From Lineus longissimus (Eukaryota; Nemertea; Pilidiophora; Heteronemertea; Lineidae): 64,000 nucleotides of DNA. Under the pieces are notes generated by a model. That model had not been told where the DNA came from, searched no databases, and was given only the letters and a program-made list of their open reading frames with translations. The position numbers were made by a program, and so were the translations under genes. Positions 1 through 10,485 of this stretch are shown piece by piece; position 1 is the first letter of the stretch, and each line of letters starts with the position of its first letter. The DNA is taken from positions 11,789,501-11,853,500 of the forward strand of contig NC_088310.1 of the NCBI RefSeq assembly GCF_910592395.1. Reading direction: 5' to 3'.

Positions 1-3000
1 TGAGGCCGAATAATTATTGTCAGTGATTTCTTCCTAACAATTGATAATGGATTGAACACGCAAGTCTTATCTATTCTTCCCGTTTTTTTGGGTTTTTTTT
101 TGGTTTTTTTGGTTTTATTTGTTTCTTTGTTTTTTTTATTTGGTTTTTGGGTTTTTTTTCGTACGATGTGCCCTACCAAAGGCTGATCATACTTTCTTTT
201 TTTTTTGTGATGATAGAATTAATGGAAACTTGTGTTTTTTCAGCTTCCATTTATAATTACCGACAAGAATTCAGTCTAAAGCTTGAATGGGCTGTCCCTG
301 ATCTGCAAGCATTATACGATTCCTATTAACCACCATCATCCCATTGAGCATTTATGGACTTGGATTTGATTTATTCGTTTACAGTTCTCGTTGGTTTTAA
401 ATTCAAGTCTGTTTTAACTGAGCCCGCCTAACGAAGTTTTTTTTCCCGTTTGTTTTGTTTTTGTTTTACTCACCCTTTATTCCCCTTTATGACCTTCCTC
501 GTCAGGCTTGGCCTTTTCGTTTTGGTCCTTCTTCCCTTGGGGCTGTTTCTGCTCATGTGCGTGCGTTGGCGTGGGCGTAGAACTTTTTTCGGTGGTGGGT
601 CCGACGGGCATTCCCGGCAGGGTGGCCTCTTCGTTTGCAAATATGATTGCCGCATGACACACCAGTCTCCTGTTGTTCATGTTGTCTTCTAGCCCTATAG
701 CTTGCAGAGTGGCCTGTGGCGATTAAAATTTTTGTCAGAGTAAGAGTATAGCTTGGCCTATCCCGCTGAATTTTGAACGGATCTCACTAGCTCATAAAAA
801 CTGGAAAGGTGCCTGCCGATCCATAAAATCAATTATGCGGCTTTCGTTCAGACTTTACATGAGGTAAAGACTCAATATTTAGTTACCATTCTTTTTTCAT
901 AAGGGTGTTTTCTTTTTCTTTTTTTCTTCTTTTTCTTTTTTTTCTTCTTTTTTTTAACAGTTGCTTTCAGCATTCTTTTTAAGCGTCATAAAGTGGGTTT
1001 TTAGGCCTGGTTGTACCATGTTCGTAATTTTTGGTTGGTACTTTGCTTAGTCAGATACAACTTTCTCTTTAGTAAACTGTTTCGGGCGTGAACGTTCAAT
1101 AGAATTTTTTAACGGAATGGGGTCTCCCGTTGGTATTGTCGGACTCGAATTGGCAATGATAGCGCGAGTTTGATCGTGAAATTGACTCCCCCAAATTTGC
1201 CTAGGGACTAGGTTGCCATTTATTGATACTGAGGGTAGTCGTTCTCTAAAGATTTTTTAAAGAAATTTGTTTGCTTACCTCTAGGTCAAAGGCTGTTAAT
1301 TTTTTGAATTCTTGAAATAGTTCGGGCGTAGTGTAGCTGTGGAGGTGTTTTTCTTTGAACGAAGCTAGGAGCTCAGGTGCACGAAGTGATGCTTCAATTG
1401 CTGTCTCGTCATACGCCCGGACTTTCCCTATCAGTTATAGCAAGTCCTTCCCGTGAAGGTTAGCGTTCGCGTTCAGCCACAGGCGTGGCTTCAAGCTGCT
1501 TGCCTGCTGCTGGGCATCGTGGCACGCCATGTTCACTGTTCCCCAATATGAGTAGAAGTGCGATCGTCTGTCTTGGCTGTCGACATTTGAGGGGAAAGAT
1601 TACGTCAATCTTTTCATTCCCTTGAAAGGGTTGACTTGAACCCGCCTGGCTGATGCAATGGTGTGGAACCTATCCATTCAGCGCTTGCCTTGGACGGAGT
1701 GCGGTTTACGCCTACCGTTTGTGCCAGGAGCGATGTAACAGTTTAATAAATGTGAGGCTCTTTTGAGTGCTTTGTGTCTATTGGGCGTTGGTTGTTTTAT
1801 TAGGTTCCAATCAATCTTGTCCGCCCTATCCGCATGAAAATTCACTGGGACTCAGAAGTCTTGGATGAGAGGGACAGACCAATTAGAACCGAGGCTTTGC
1901 CTATAAATTATATTGTATTACAAGTTATTCTCCAAGTCTGACCACCCGGCAGACTATTCTTGGCCCTTCTGTATTAGAATGGAGTTCATACCATAGTCAC
2001 CGAGACATTTCGAGATCGAGAAATGCTCATTTACGGTACTCTCCTTTTCATTATAGTTCTGTCTGAGCACCAAGCAGACTTATATATTATGTTTATTTTT
2101 GGTTCGGACACCCAGCAAACCTGATTATATTCTCTAATGTCTGATCAACCCAGCAGACTAGACTATTTTATCGTTAGTGCGATCCAGCGGATCTCTGATT
2201 ATTTTCTCTAATTTCTGACCACCCAGCAGACTAGTTTATTTCATATCTTTGGTCCGATTACCCAGCGAACCACTGATTATTTCAAATACTTATTGTTACA
2301 AGTGAGGTCCTGGATAAGGTCTGCGCTGTTCGCTTCCTCACGAAAGAATGATTACGCAGGTAGCGCCGTCTGGTGTTAACTTAGGATAACCTCTTTCATT
2401 TGGGTGAAAGATTTTCCACAATCCTCGCATACAGATCATCAAGACTTTAACCCAAACAAGAAAATTGCCTTTTCGAACCTATCTGAGCACTTTAAAATGA
2501 AAAACAAACGCAATGCTTTTTTAAAAATAATTGTTTGACTAAAAATGAAAATTGCCTTTCGGAAGCGAACTGTACCACCATGCATATTTATGTGGCCGGT
2601 ATTAAAATGGTTGATGAAAAAAGGACTTCGCTTGTATGCATGACTGATGTGCTTCCTCGGAATCTACCCACCGATGGTCCACGACATGTCATTTCATAAG
2701 CAACGTTTTGATATTATTCGACTGACGAAGACAGGGACATGCACCCCTCCAGGCAAACCTGTACAAAAGGCCGTGATCATATGAGCCGAGTGCCAAAAAT
2801 GAAGCTTAGAGTTTTTATTCGGGAGAGCATCTGGGGCGCAGTAAACATATTGAGTATTTTCGTGATAGGTAATGTGCTTGTGAGGTGCTTACTTCACCGA
2901 GAACAAATTTTCCGCACAAATATTTGTTCTAAACCAGATATTCATGTAGGCATATTGATATCCGTAGACAGTCCGGGCAGGATGTTTTTAGTTCATGACA

Positions 3001-3054
3001 ATAGCATAACTAAATAGATAATGTAAACTAAAATAACTGGGGATTTATCAATTT
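1..3054. other. Non-coding left flank
   Basis: I recognise no gene here. A T-rich tract with G interruptions covers about 80-160 and a pyrimidine tract covers about 905-958. A minus-strand frame at about 477-715 reads like a lysine- and glutamate-rich C-terminus after a possible CAG acceptor near 715, but I cannot match it to a family. Positions 2882-2960 resemble 38,611-38,690, so part of this flank is a dispersed repeat. The other short frames have no domain signature. Confidence 0.5.
1935..2285. repeat. Degenerate tandem repeat, CACCCAGCAGACT core
   Basis: About seven diverged copies of a TCTGACCACCCAGCAGACT-like core occur near 1938, 2064, 2104, 2141, 2183, 2214 and 2253. T-rich spacers of irregular length (about 35-125 bases) containing TATTTT or TATTTTCTCTAAT separate them. 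The unit is too diverged and irregular for a young satellite. No coding frame runs through it. Confidence 0.6.
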
Positions 3055-3512
3055 CAGTATATCCAGTTAACGTGACTCTGTTTTATCATGTTACGTGATG
3101 ATCACCTTATTTATCAACAGAGTGGACAAGGAACACGATCGGCAAGCTTCTTCTTACACATCTTTGGCGACTTGTTGTCTTCCATCAACTAGCCAATCAA
3201 AAAGCATGGTGCAGCATCAGTATCCAAAATATAACTTTTTAAAGCCACCACCATATTCTTATTACACTCCTAGATTTGCCGAAACTTATTTGTACGTTTC
3301 TATGCATGTAGCTTCCATTTGAAGATATCGACATTTGCAAACTATGCCCTCATTTTCTTATATACGTTAACGATTGTTTTTCTATTTGTCAGTCTGGTAT
3401 TACGTTTTGACGAATTGATTAAAAAAGGAATAGCCTACTTCGTCACGTCTAATGACGGCAATTTTTAATTTGGGAATATCTAACTCACCATGGTTACAGA
3501 AGTACCGCATTC

Positions 3513-4502
3513 TTAATTATCTGTTTTGCGTCCGCAAAATAAATATCTTGCGTCATCCCTAAAGTACTTCAATGTACACAAGTAGATGATGAAATTGACT
3601 GCATAATTGAAAACGATAAAATTAGAGATTGCACTGGACCATTCTTTGAGGTATATTGGGTAACCTGCATTCAACTCAACCCAGACGAATATAACGTACG
3701 GAGCCATTAAAAGGAAATATATCAAAGAAACGATGAACAGATTTTTTACCAGTTTTCGCTGCAATATTTCAGTTTTGGAGTCTTTAGCAAAGTTTTTATT
3801 ATTGCTTGCTCGGAAAACTCCAGCTACAATTAGGGTGTTGATGATAAAGACGATACAGACAGGAGCAACCATATTGGTGTTGAATAGCCAAACACCAAAA
3901 ACCTCCATTATCCAGGTTGGGAGAATGCCCTGCTCTTTTAAACATAACCGCCTGGTAACACCTTGGATTTGTACCGTGGACGACACATAAGTCAAAAACG
4001 CTGGAGAGTAGAACGTAAACGAGATTAATAGTAGGATGACGAGAATGATATTCCGCCGACGACAGGTGAAGAGGCTTGCCACTTTTAGAGGATACCAAAC
4101 CGCTACACAGCGTTCTATACTGTAAGCAATGATGATGTATGCCGACATAAACACAAAACAATTCCAAACGAAGATTCGGACCTGACAACCAATATCTGTG
4201 GCGCCAGACGGGATGTTGATTTCTCCGTTTGTGACGTAAAATAAACCATTATGAAGCCAGGTCTGAAAACTCATGACCAGGTTCCCGGTATCTGACACAG
4301 CCAACGACGCTAGGTACACGCTTGCTGCGGTGTTCCTCCTCCTAAATCTCACAAAGATAATAATGGAGAAGATGTTGCCAACGAACCCAAAGATTATGAC
4401 CACCAGCATTAAGTAAGCCCCAAAGAACTTGTTGATGAGTCCCAGAAATGATGGTGCGCTCTCCGACCCCTCGACTACGGTCATGGTTTGAAAAAGGTTC
4501 AT
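3513..4502 (-). CDS. Class A (rhodopsin-like) G protein-coupled receptor, copy A
   Basis: An intronless 329-residue seven-helix receptor. Helices lie at about residues 28-51, 59-83, 107-130, 149-173, 203-229, 252-276 and 290-312. Class A landmarks are visible: GN at 42-43 in helix 1, LAVSD with D71 in helix 2, C106 before helix 3 paired with C187 in the second outer loop, and ERC (130-132) in place of DRY. Helix 6 has P267, and helix 7 has NFIIY (303-307) in place of NPxxY. The first ATG is used; a short outer N-terminus follows without a signal peptide. The shape fits a peptide-receptor-like class A protein, but the ligand cannot be read from the sequence. Copies B and C are close paralogues in the same orientation. 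A TATA-like ATAAATATA lies about 60 bases upstream on the minus strand. Confidence 0.92.
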   Translation of the reverse strand: MNLFQTMTVVEGSESAPSFLGLINKFFGAYLMLVVIIFGFVGNIFSIIIFVRFRRRNTAASVYLASLAVSDTGNLVMSFQTWLHNGLFYVTNGEINIPSGATDIGCQVRIFVWNCFVFMSAYIIIAYSIERCVAVWYPLKVASLFTCRRRNIILVILLLISFTFYSPAFLTYVSSTVQIQGVTRRLCLKEQGILPTWIMEVFGVWLFNTNMVAPVCIVFIINTLIVAGVFRASNNKNFAKDSKTEILQRKLVKNLFIVSLIYFLLMAPYVIFVWVELNAGYPIYLKEWSSAISNFIVFNYAVNFIIYLCTLKYFRDDARYLFCGRKTDN

Positions 4503-6416
4503 TGTGCTTTTGCTTTGACTAAATTATTTGTGTACCTATTGCAGCTTTATGCTTGTAGAAGTATATTTATGCCTAATACATGAGGACTATATGTAGCATG
4601 AGTCTTTAATATCGTTCTGAAATCTGCTCATTACCCTTTACAAGTTTCAGTTATCGGCATGATAACAACCATTTCGAATAGCTTACTAGTTTTGAATATT
4701 TCTTCGAACAAATGTCTGAATGTGTCAAAACGTGCTGCACGCTTTTGAACCAATACCTTTTGGTGCTAAACCTTCCAAACCTTACCTAGGGGTCAACGGA
4801 TCTCCAGGACAAACAACGTCCTTCGTTCGACGAACAAAATAACCGGCCTTAGTGAGAGACAAACAAACACAGATTCTGAAGTACACACAGTGTTCGAAGG
4901 ATAGAACGTTGCTCGTCGAAGACGAAAACACACGCACTAATCTGGATACCGTATAGAAAAACCCTTCTCAACAAGGACCGATCGAACTCTGATCCAACAC
5001 GTTCATCCTATTTCTTATTTTCAATTTGACCTTTAAACTGGCCGAAGCTACTCCATCATTCGTATCACCTTGCTCTAACATCCGTTCTAAGAGATTGAAC
5101 GAATGGTTACTGCCCAATAGGGGGTCATCTGTATGTACCTGTAGTGCTGATGCAATGACCTACATGCACAACAAGGACTCCCTTGTCTGGCAAATGGATG
5201 TTTTCCTCTGGTATTACGCCTAATCTTAGTTACGTACGCAAAAGCTTCCTCGATGCATTCTCTCCTATATGACGTATAAAATGTACCAACCAATCAAAGG
5301 TCATGAAGGCACTCGTTTTGAACCCGTCAACTAAACACTTCCACCAACGCCTTTCTTGACTTCCATATTATTTGCGATGAGTTTCAGAAATCGGCGGTAC
5401 TTATACTGCCCCGACTTGAACCTCCTCTAATACCATGGACAATGAGACGCCCAGAGGTCTTCCAACCAGTTTACAGCGCAATGCTTTGAAATTAAAGTTT
5501 AACGGGCAATTCACTGCTGGCCTTTGCCTTTCTTCAAGGAACATGATCATGAACCAATAGACCCGGGCAAAAGATTCAAAGCAGACCTGACTTTCATAAT
5601 CAAATTACTTTGCGTGATTGGCGGTGTAATTCTAAACCATCGAAACGACGCAGGAGCACAAAAGCTCATACAATGACTTGAAAAGAATGCGGGGTGTTGG
5701 ATTGAAGTTTATTGTTCAATCCGTAGTGTGTATATTTTGTTGTGTATAACGAGTTGATGCGCATTTCAAATTTCATATATTTTTAGTATACAAGGTTAGG
5801 AAAAGGATGACGTACGCCATGGATGACTTCACCGTCGGAAAAGCTACGTCATGGACAACGTTTATACTGTCCACGAATTTTGAAGAAGTAGCAGGGATTG
5901 TCTCAGACGATTGTGGACAATCTTCTTAGTGCCTTTCCCACCCCGAGTGGCATTCTTCAGTTGGTTATTCTGATTAACGTCAGTCTGACGAACACTCTAA
6001 ATGCAATTCGCCTCTGTATCTATCATGCTGAATACATTTCTTGTGAGCTTTGACTCCTTAAGCACCGTTTCCACAATATTAGGCATTCTTAAGTTGGTGA
6101 TTCTGAACGACTGGACCTTAACAAATATTAAGATGGTAGTTTTATACTTGCGAAAATTAAGAAATGTTGGGTCTTTTAGGTAAAGTGAGGGATTCGTATC
6201 ATACATGCATCACCACGATTTTGTAGCTTCGATGGTCAATAAATGTTTCCCAGCGCCCAGACTGTATGATGACAAAAGGAAACATTATGGGTATTCAATG
6301 ATGATAAAATACACCGACTTTAGGTTACTGCCCCATAGCAAAAGCAGAATGCACGCGATTATGCTGCGCTGATCACGAGGCGTTTCATTGCAGGGTGCGA
6401 AAATACACTTAGTGCA
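4503..6416 (-). promoter_or_regulatory. Upstream flank of receptor A
   Basis: On the minus strand this is the 5' flank of copy A. A TATA-like ATAAATATA around 4561-4575 is kept in copy B (near 8572-8584) and decayed in copy C. The repeated block near 4830-5340 keeps recognisable similarity across units, but I see no defined enhancer or second gene. Promoter assignment is inference from position and from conservation between two copies. Confidence 0.25.
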
Positions 6417-6738
6417 AGTATATCCGGTTAACCTGCAGCTATTTTTGTGGAAACGTTTTTATCACATGTATGTAATTTCTAATTTGATATAAAAGACACT
6501 TAGATTGGTGCTAACTTCTTTGTAAATTTCTACAATATAGCAGCTGCTATTAGAGGATTTCAGCATATGCAGGCTGACGCCGTTATTTTCTTAAACGTTA
6601 TGGCTGATATCATAGTATATAATTCAATCATATCATTGATTGCCGATTTGGTATTTCGTTTTTAGATTAATTGATCGAAACTAGGAGAAGCCTACTTTGT
6701 CACGTCCATGAATGTCGGTAATGTTTTATTCAAATATA

Positions 6739-7501
6739 CAGGTTATCCTTGCCTATAACGTCTTCTATATATAGCATTCCGCGAAGATGACGTCACTGCA
6801 GCTGCTGCCCTCTATTTCCCATCGCTGAATTACAGGCAATGTCGGACAAACATGCGGTTTCGTAATGGATTCAGGCTTTCTAACTAGGGCAGTTAGATTC
6901 AATCTGGCCCATGTCCGAGTGTTGGAAATACTACATAATTGTTCTGAATATTTCTCTCTCTGACTCTATGGTATCATTCATGCTAAAAACAATGCAGGGT
7001 CAAAGATAATTGACTTTGAAATAAGCTCAAATGCGTAGAAATAAGTGTCGATGTCCGACTGTCACGTGACTAAAACGTCATCAATATCTTATTCAAATGA
7101 CCTTGTGAGCTATAAATAGTAACGTCGCGGAATGCTATTCTTGTACAACTGAAGATGTACATGTACCATACATTTAATTAGGCCCACAAAGGGGAATCAC
7201 TAGGAGTGGGTGTGAATACTCAAGAAATCTTTGTAGTAAAATCCGCCCTCCAGGCCTAGTCTTGCCCGCCAAGAGTCGTTTTTTCATCGCCCTCGAGTAA
7301 TGATCTTCAAAACATTTGTAACTAAATTGAGGATTTTCCCCGTCCACAGACCGTGGCATTCTGGCGTTAGAGTATTTGACCAATATCGCTGGGTTTCATA
7401 ACCATGTGACATGGCAAAGTCAGGCCTCCACATAATCATCATATACCCCATCGGGCCTCATTGCAATGTCACCCAAAGACGTTATAGGCAAGGATAACCT
7501 G
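6739..7501. mobile_element. 763-bp terminal-inverted-repeat element (MITE-like)
   Basis: The ends are perfect 24-bp inverted repeats beginning CAGGTTATCCTTGCCTATAA, at 6739-6762 and 7478-7501. The element is flanked by TATA on both sides, consistent with a TA or TATA target duplication. A second inverted pair lies inside (ATAGCATTCCGCG near 6771 and its complement near 7126). The equivalent positions of units 1 and 3 lack the insertion, which gives an empty site. No transposase frame is present, so this is a non-autonomous DNA transposon. A Tc1/mariner-type TA target is possible but unproven. Confidence 0.85.
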
Positions 7502-7536
7502 TATATAACTCACTATGGTAAGGTCCCGCGTTCTTC

Positions 7537-8523
7537 TTAGTCTAATATGCGTGCGCAGAATAAACAGTTAAAGTCATCCCTAAAGTACTTCAACGTGCAC
7601 AAGTAGATGATGAAATTAACCGCATAATTGAAAACGATGAAATTAGACATTGCGATGGCCCATTCGTGGAGGTATGTGGGGAAACCTGCAATCAAATCAA
7701 CCCAGACAAATATGATATACGGGAACATTGAAAGGAAATATACCAAAGAAACGATGAACAGATTTTTTACCAGTTTTCGCTGCAGTATTTCAGTCCTGGA
7801 GTCTTTAGCAAAGTGCTTATTATTGCCTGCTCGGAAAACTCCAGCTATGATCAGAGTGTTGGCGATGAACACGATACAGACTGGAGCAACCATATTGCTG
7901 TTGAATAGCCAGACATCAAAGGCCTCTAATATCCAGGTTGGAAGAATGCCCTGTTCTTTCATACACAACCGCCTGGTAGTGCCCTGGATTTTCATCGTGG
8001 ACGACACATAAGTCAAAAACGCTGGAGAGTAAAACGTAAAAGAGAATAATAGAAGGATAACCAGAACAATATTCCGCCGTCGACTGGTAAAGAGGCCTGC
8101 CAACTTTAGAGGATACCAAACCGCCACACAGCGTTCTATACTGTAAGCGATGATGATGTACGCCGACATAAACACAAAACAATTCCAAACGAAGATTCGG
8201 AGCTGACAACCAATATCAGTGGCGCCAGACGCGATGTTGATTTCTCCGTTTGTGACGTAAAATAAACCATTATGAAGCCAAGTCTGAAAACTCATGACCA
8301 GGTTCCCGGTATCTGACACAGCCAACGACACTAGGTACACGCTTGCTGCCGTGTTCCTCCTTCTTTGCCTTACAAAGATAATAATTGAGAACATGTTGCC
8401 AACGAAACCAAAGGTTATGACCACTAGCATTAAGTAGGCCCCAAAGAACCTGTTGAGGAGTCCCAGAAATGATGGTGCGTTCTCCGCCCCCTCGACTTCG
8501 GTCGTGGTTTGAAAAAGGTCCAT
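7537..8523 (-). CDS. Class A (rhodopsin-like) G protein-coupled receptor, copy B
   Basis: A 328-residue intronless paralogue of copy A with the same seven-helix layout, the GN and LAVSD landmarks, the conserved outer cysteines, ERC instead of DRY and NFIIY in helix 7. Differences from A cluster in helix 4 to loop 2, in helix 6 (FLSMFPYIIF replacing FLLMAPYVIF) and in the C-tail. The frame is fully open, so the gene is probably functional. Its 3' side is now about 35 bases from the 763-bp transposon, which may have changed its terminator or 3'UTR. Ligand unknown. Confidence 0.92.
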   Translation of the reverse strand: MDLFQTTTEVEGAENAPSFLGLLNRFFGAYLMLVVITFGFVGNMFSIIIFVRQRRRNTAASVYLVSLAVSDTGNLVMSFQTWLHNGLFYVTNGEINIASGATDIGCQLRIFVWNCFVFMSAYIIIAYSIERCVAVWYPLKLAGLFTSRRRNIVLVILLLFSFTFYSPAFLTYVSSTMKIQGTTRRLCMKEQGILPTWILEAFDVWLFNSNMVAPVCIVFIANTLIIAGVFRAGNNKHFAKDSRTEILQRKLVKNLFIVSLVYFLSMFPYIIFVWVDLIAGFPTYLHEWAIAMSNFIVFNYAVNFIIYLCTLKYFRDDFNCLFCARILD

Positions 8524-10485
8524 CGTACTTTTGCAGTTGTAACTAAATTATTTGTAAAGCTTTGCACCAGGTTTATATTTATGTTTAGGCTTTTGATACA
8601 TGATCATGAGAACTATGCATATGTAACACGTGTCTCAAAAGTATTTTTCTGATATCAGATCACTACCGTTTACAAGTTTCAATTGAGGCAAACGTACCTA
8701 CCTGCCCCCTTGAATAGATAAAAACGCGATATGCACTTTTCAACAAACACTCTTGGATCTACGGATCACGAAGACAAAAATACTTCCTCCGTTTGACGAA
8801 TAAAACAACCGACCTTAGCGAGAAACAAGTATAGCACAGATTCTTAAGTACACAGAGTTTTCGAAGGATTTTTATAGAACGGTGCTCCTAGTGACGAAGA
8901 CAAAAACACACGCACTCATCCTGGACACCGTGTATAGAACCTTCTCAACAAGCCCCAAGCGAACTCTGATCCAGCACGTTCACCTGTTTCTAATTTTCAA
9001 TTTGAACTTGAACTGGTGGAAGCTACTCCTTCATTCGTATGACGTTGCTCTAACATACGTTCCCAGAGAACGAGCGAATGGGCACTGCCAAATATGGGGT
9101 CATCTGTATGTACTAACTAGTGCTAATGCAATGAACTACATACACAACTAGGATTCCTTTGTCTGGCAAATGGATTTGTACCTCTGGTGTTACGCCTAAG
9201 CTTGTTTCTCGACGCGAACGGTGGCTGGCCAGTGTTGACGATGTTGTTCGCTTTCCTTTTGCGTTGAGAGAAACACAGAATATCATTTCAAAGTCTCCGG
9301 CGTCCACACACGAAATGGTCTTCGACACAAGTTTGTCTGACTGCACAATTATCGTGACGGCACAAGCCGAATTGTCCGATTTTCTCGCTAGCTTTCCGTT
9401 TCATGAGAATCAGTATGTGGCAAGTTGCCGATTATGATCGAATATGTGTTGTTAACAATGTGGCTTTGCAACTCCTCGATGCATTCCCCTATCTGACGTA
9501 AGTGTACCAACCAATCATAAGTCATGAAGGCACTCGTTTTGAACACGTCAACTAAACACTTCCAGCAACGTGTTTCTTGACTTCAATATATTGGCGATGA
9601 GTCTCTCAAACGGGTCTCTGCTAAAGCCCAAACTCGAACCTCCTCTAATGCCGTGTACAGCGCGATGCTTTGAAACTAAAGTTCCACCAGTAAATTAATG
9701 CTAGGTTTTGTCTCTTTCTTCGAGTTATATGAACCAATAGACCCGGGCAAAGAATTTAGCGAAAAACCTTACTTCCATGATCCATATCACTACGCGTGAT
9801 CGGCGGTGTAATTCGAAACTGTCGAAACGACGCAGGAGCACAAAAGCTGCTGCAATTGTTTGAAAAGAGTGTGATTTTATCGTCTAGCTGTTGGAATTAT
9901 TGTTCAATCTCAGTGTGTATATTTTATTATCTTAGATGAGTAGATGTGCAATTCCATTTTCATGGATTTTGAAAAACCTTTAAGTACATGACTGTATAAA
10001 AAGTTAAGGAAAAGGATGACTTCACTGTCGGAAAAGCTACGTCATTGAATAGCGAGCACCAATCCTTATCGTGTTCGTTCTTTAATATTCGCTAGTGATG
10101 ATGTTCTTCGATCAGGTGGTTATAGTGATTAATGTCAGTCCGACGAACACTCTGCATGCTATTTCGCCTCTGTAGCTTTCATGCTGAATAAATGTCCTGT
10201 AACTGTTGGCTTCTTCTTAAGCACCGTTTCCACCATATTAGGCGTTCTTAAGTTGGTGATTCTGAACGACTGGACCTTAACACATATTTGATGGTAGTTT
10301 CATACTTGAAGTCTTCTTGTTTAATAAACCCTGGAGTGTATAATCACAAACAGAAACAATAATGGTATTCAATGATGATAAAATACACCAACTTGAGGTT
10401 ACTGTCCCATATCAAAAGTAGAATTCACGCGATTATGCGTTCGCCAAGGCGTTTCGTGGTAGACTACGATAACACACTTAGTGCC

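Larger units (their letters stand above)
3055..6416. repeat. GPCR tandem unit 1
   Basis: This is the first of four tandem units, recognised by a shared left anchor (agtatatccagttaa here). It contains receptor gene A on the minus strand. The long upstream flank, including a block near 4830-5340 and another near 5700-6190, recurs in units 2 and 3. The repeated flanks contain short open frames, but the frames differ between units, so I read them as non-coding. Confidence 0.8.
6417..10485. repeat. GPCR tandem unit 2
   Basis: The second unit starts at the anchor agtatatccggttaa. It is longer than units 1 and 3 mainly because a 763-bp inverted-repeat element sits at 6739-7501, just downstream of receptor copy B. 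The remaining flank aligns by eye with units 1 and 3, including the 5'-flank blocks at about 8760-9560 and 10,020-10,330. Confidence 0.8.

Noticed and set aside
3733-8209. Long open frames opposite or alongside the receptor genes (3733-3990, 3799-4188, 7628-8011, 7916-8209).
   Set aside because: They overlap intact receptor genes in other frames and recur only because the receptors are duplicated.
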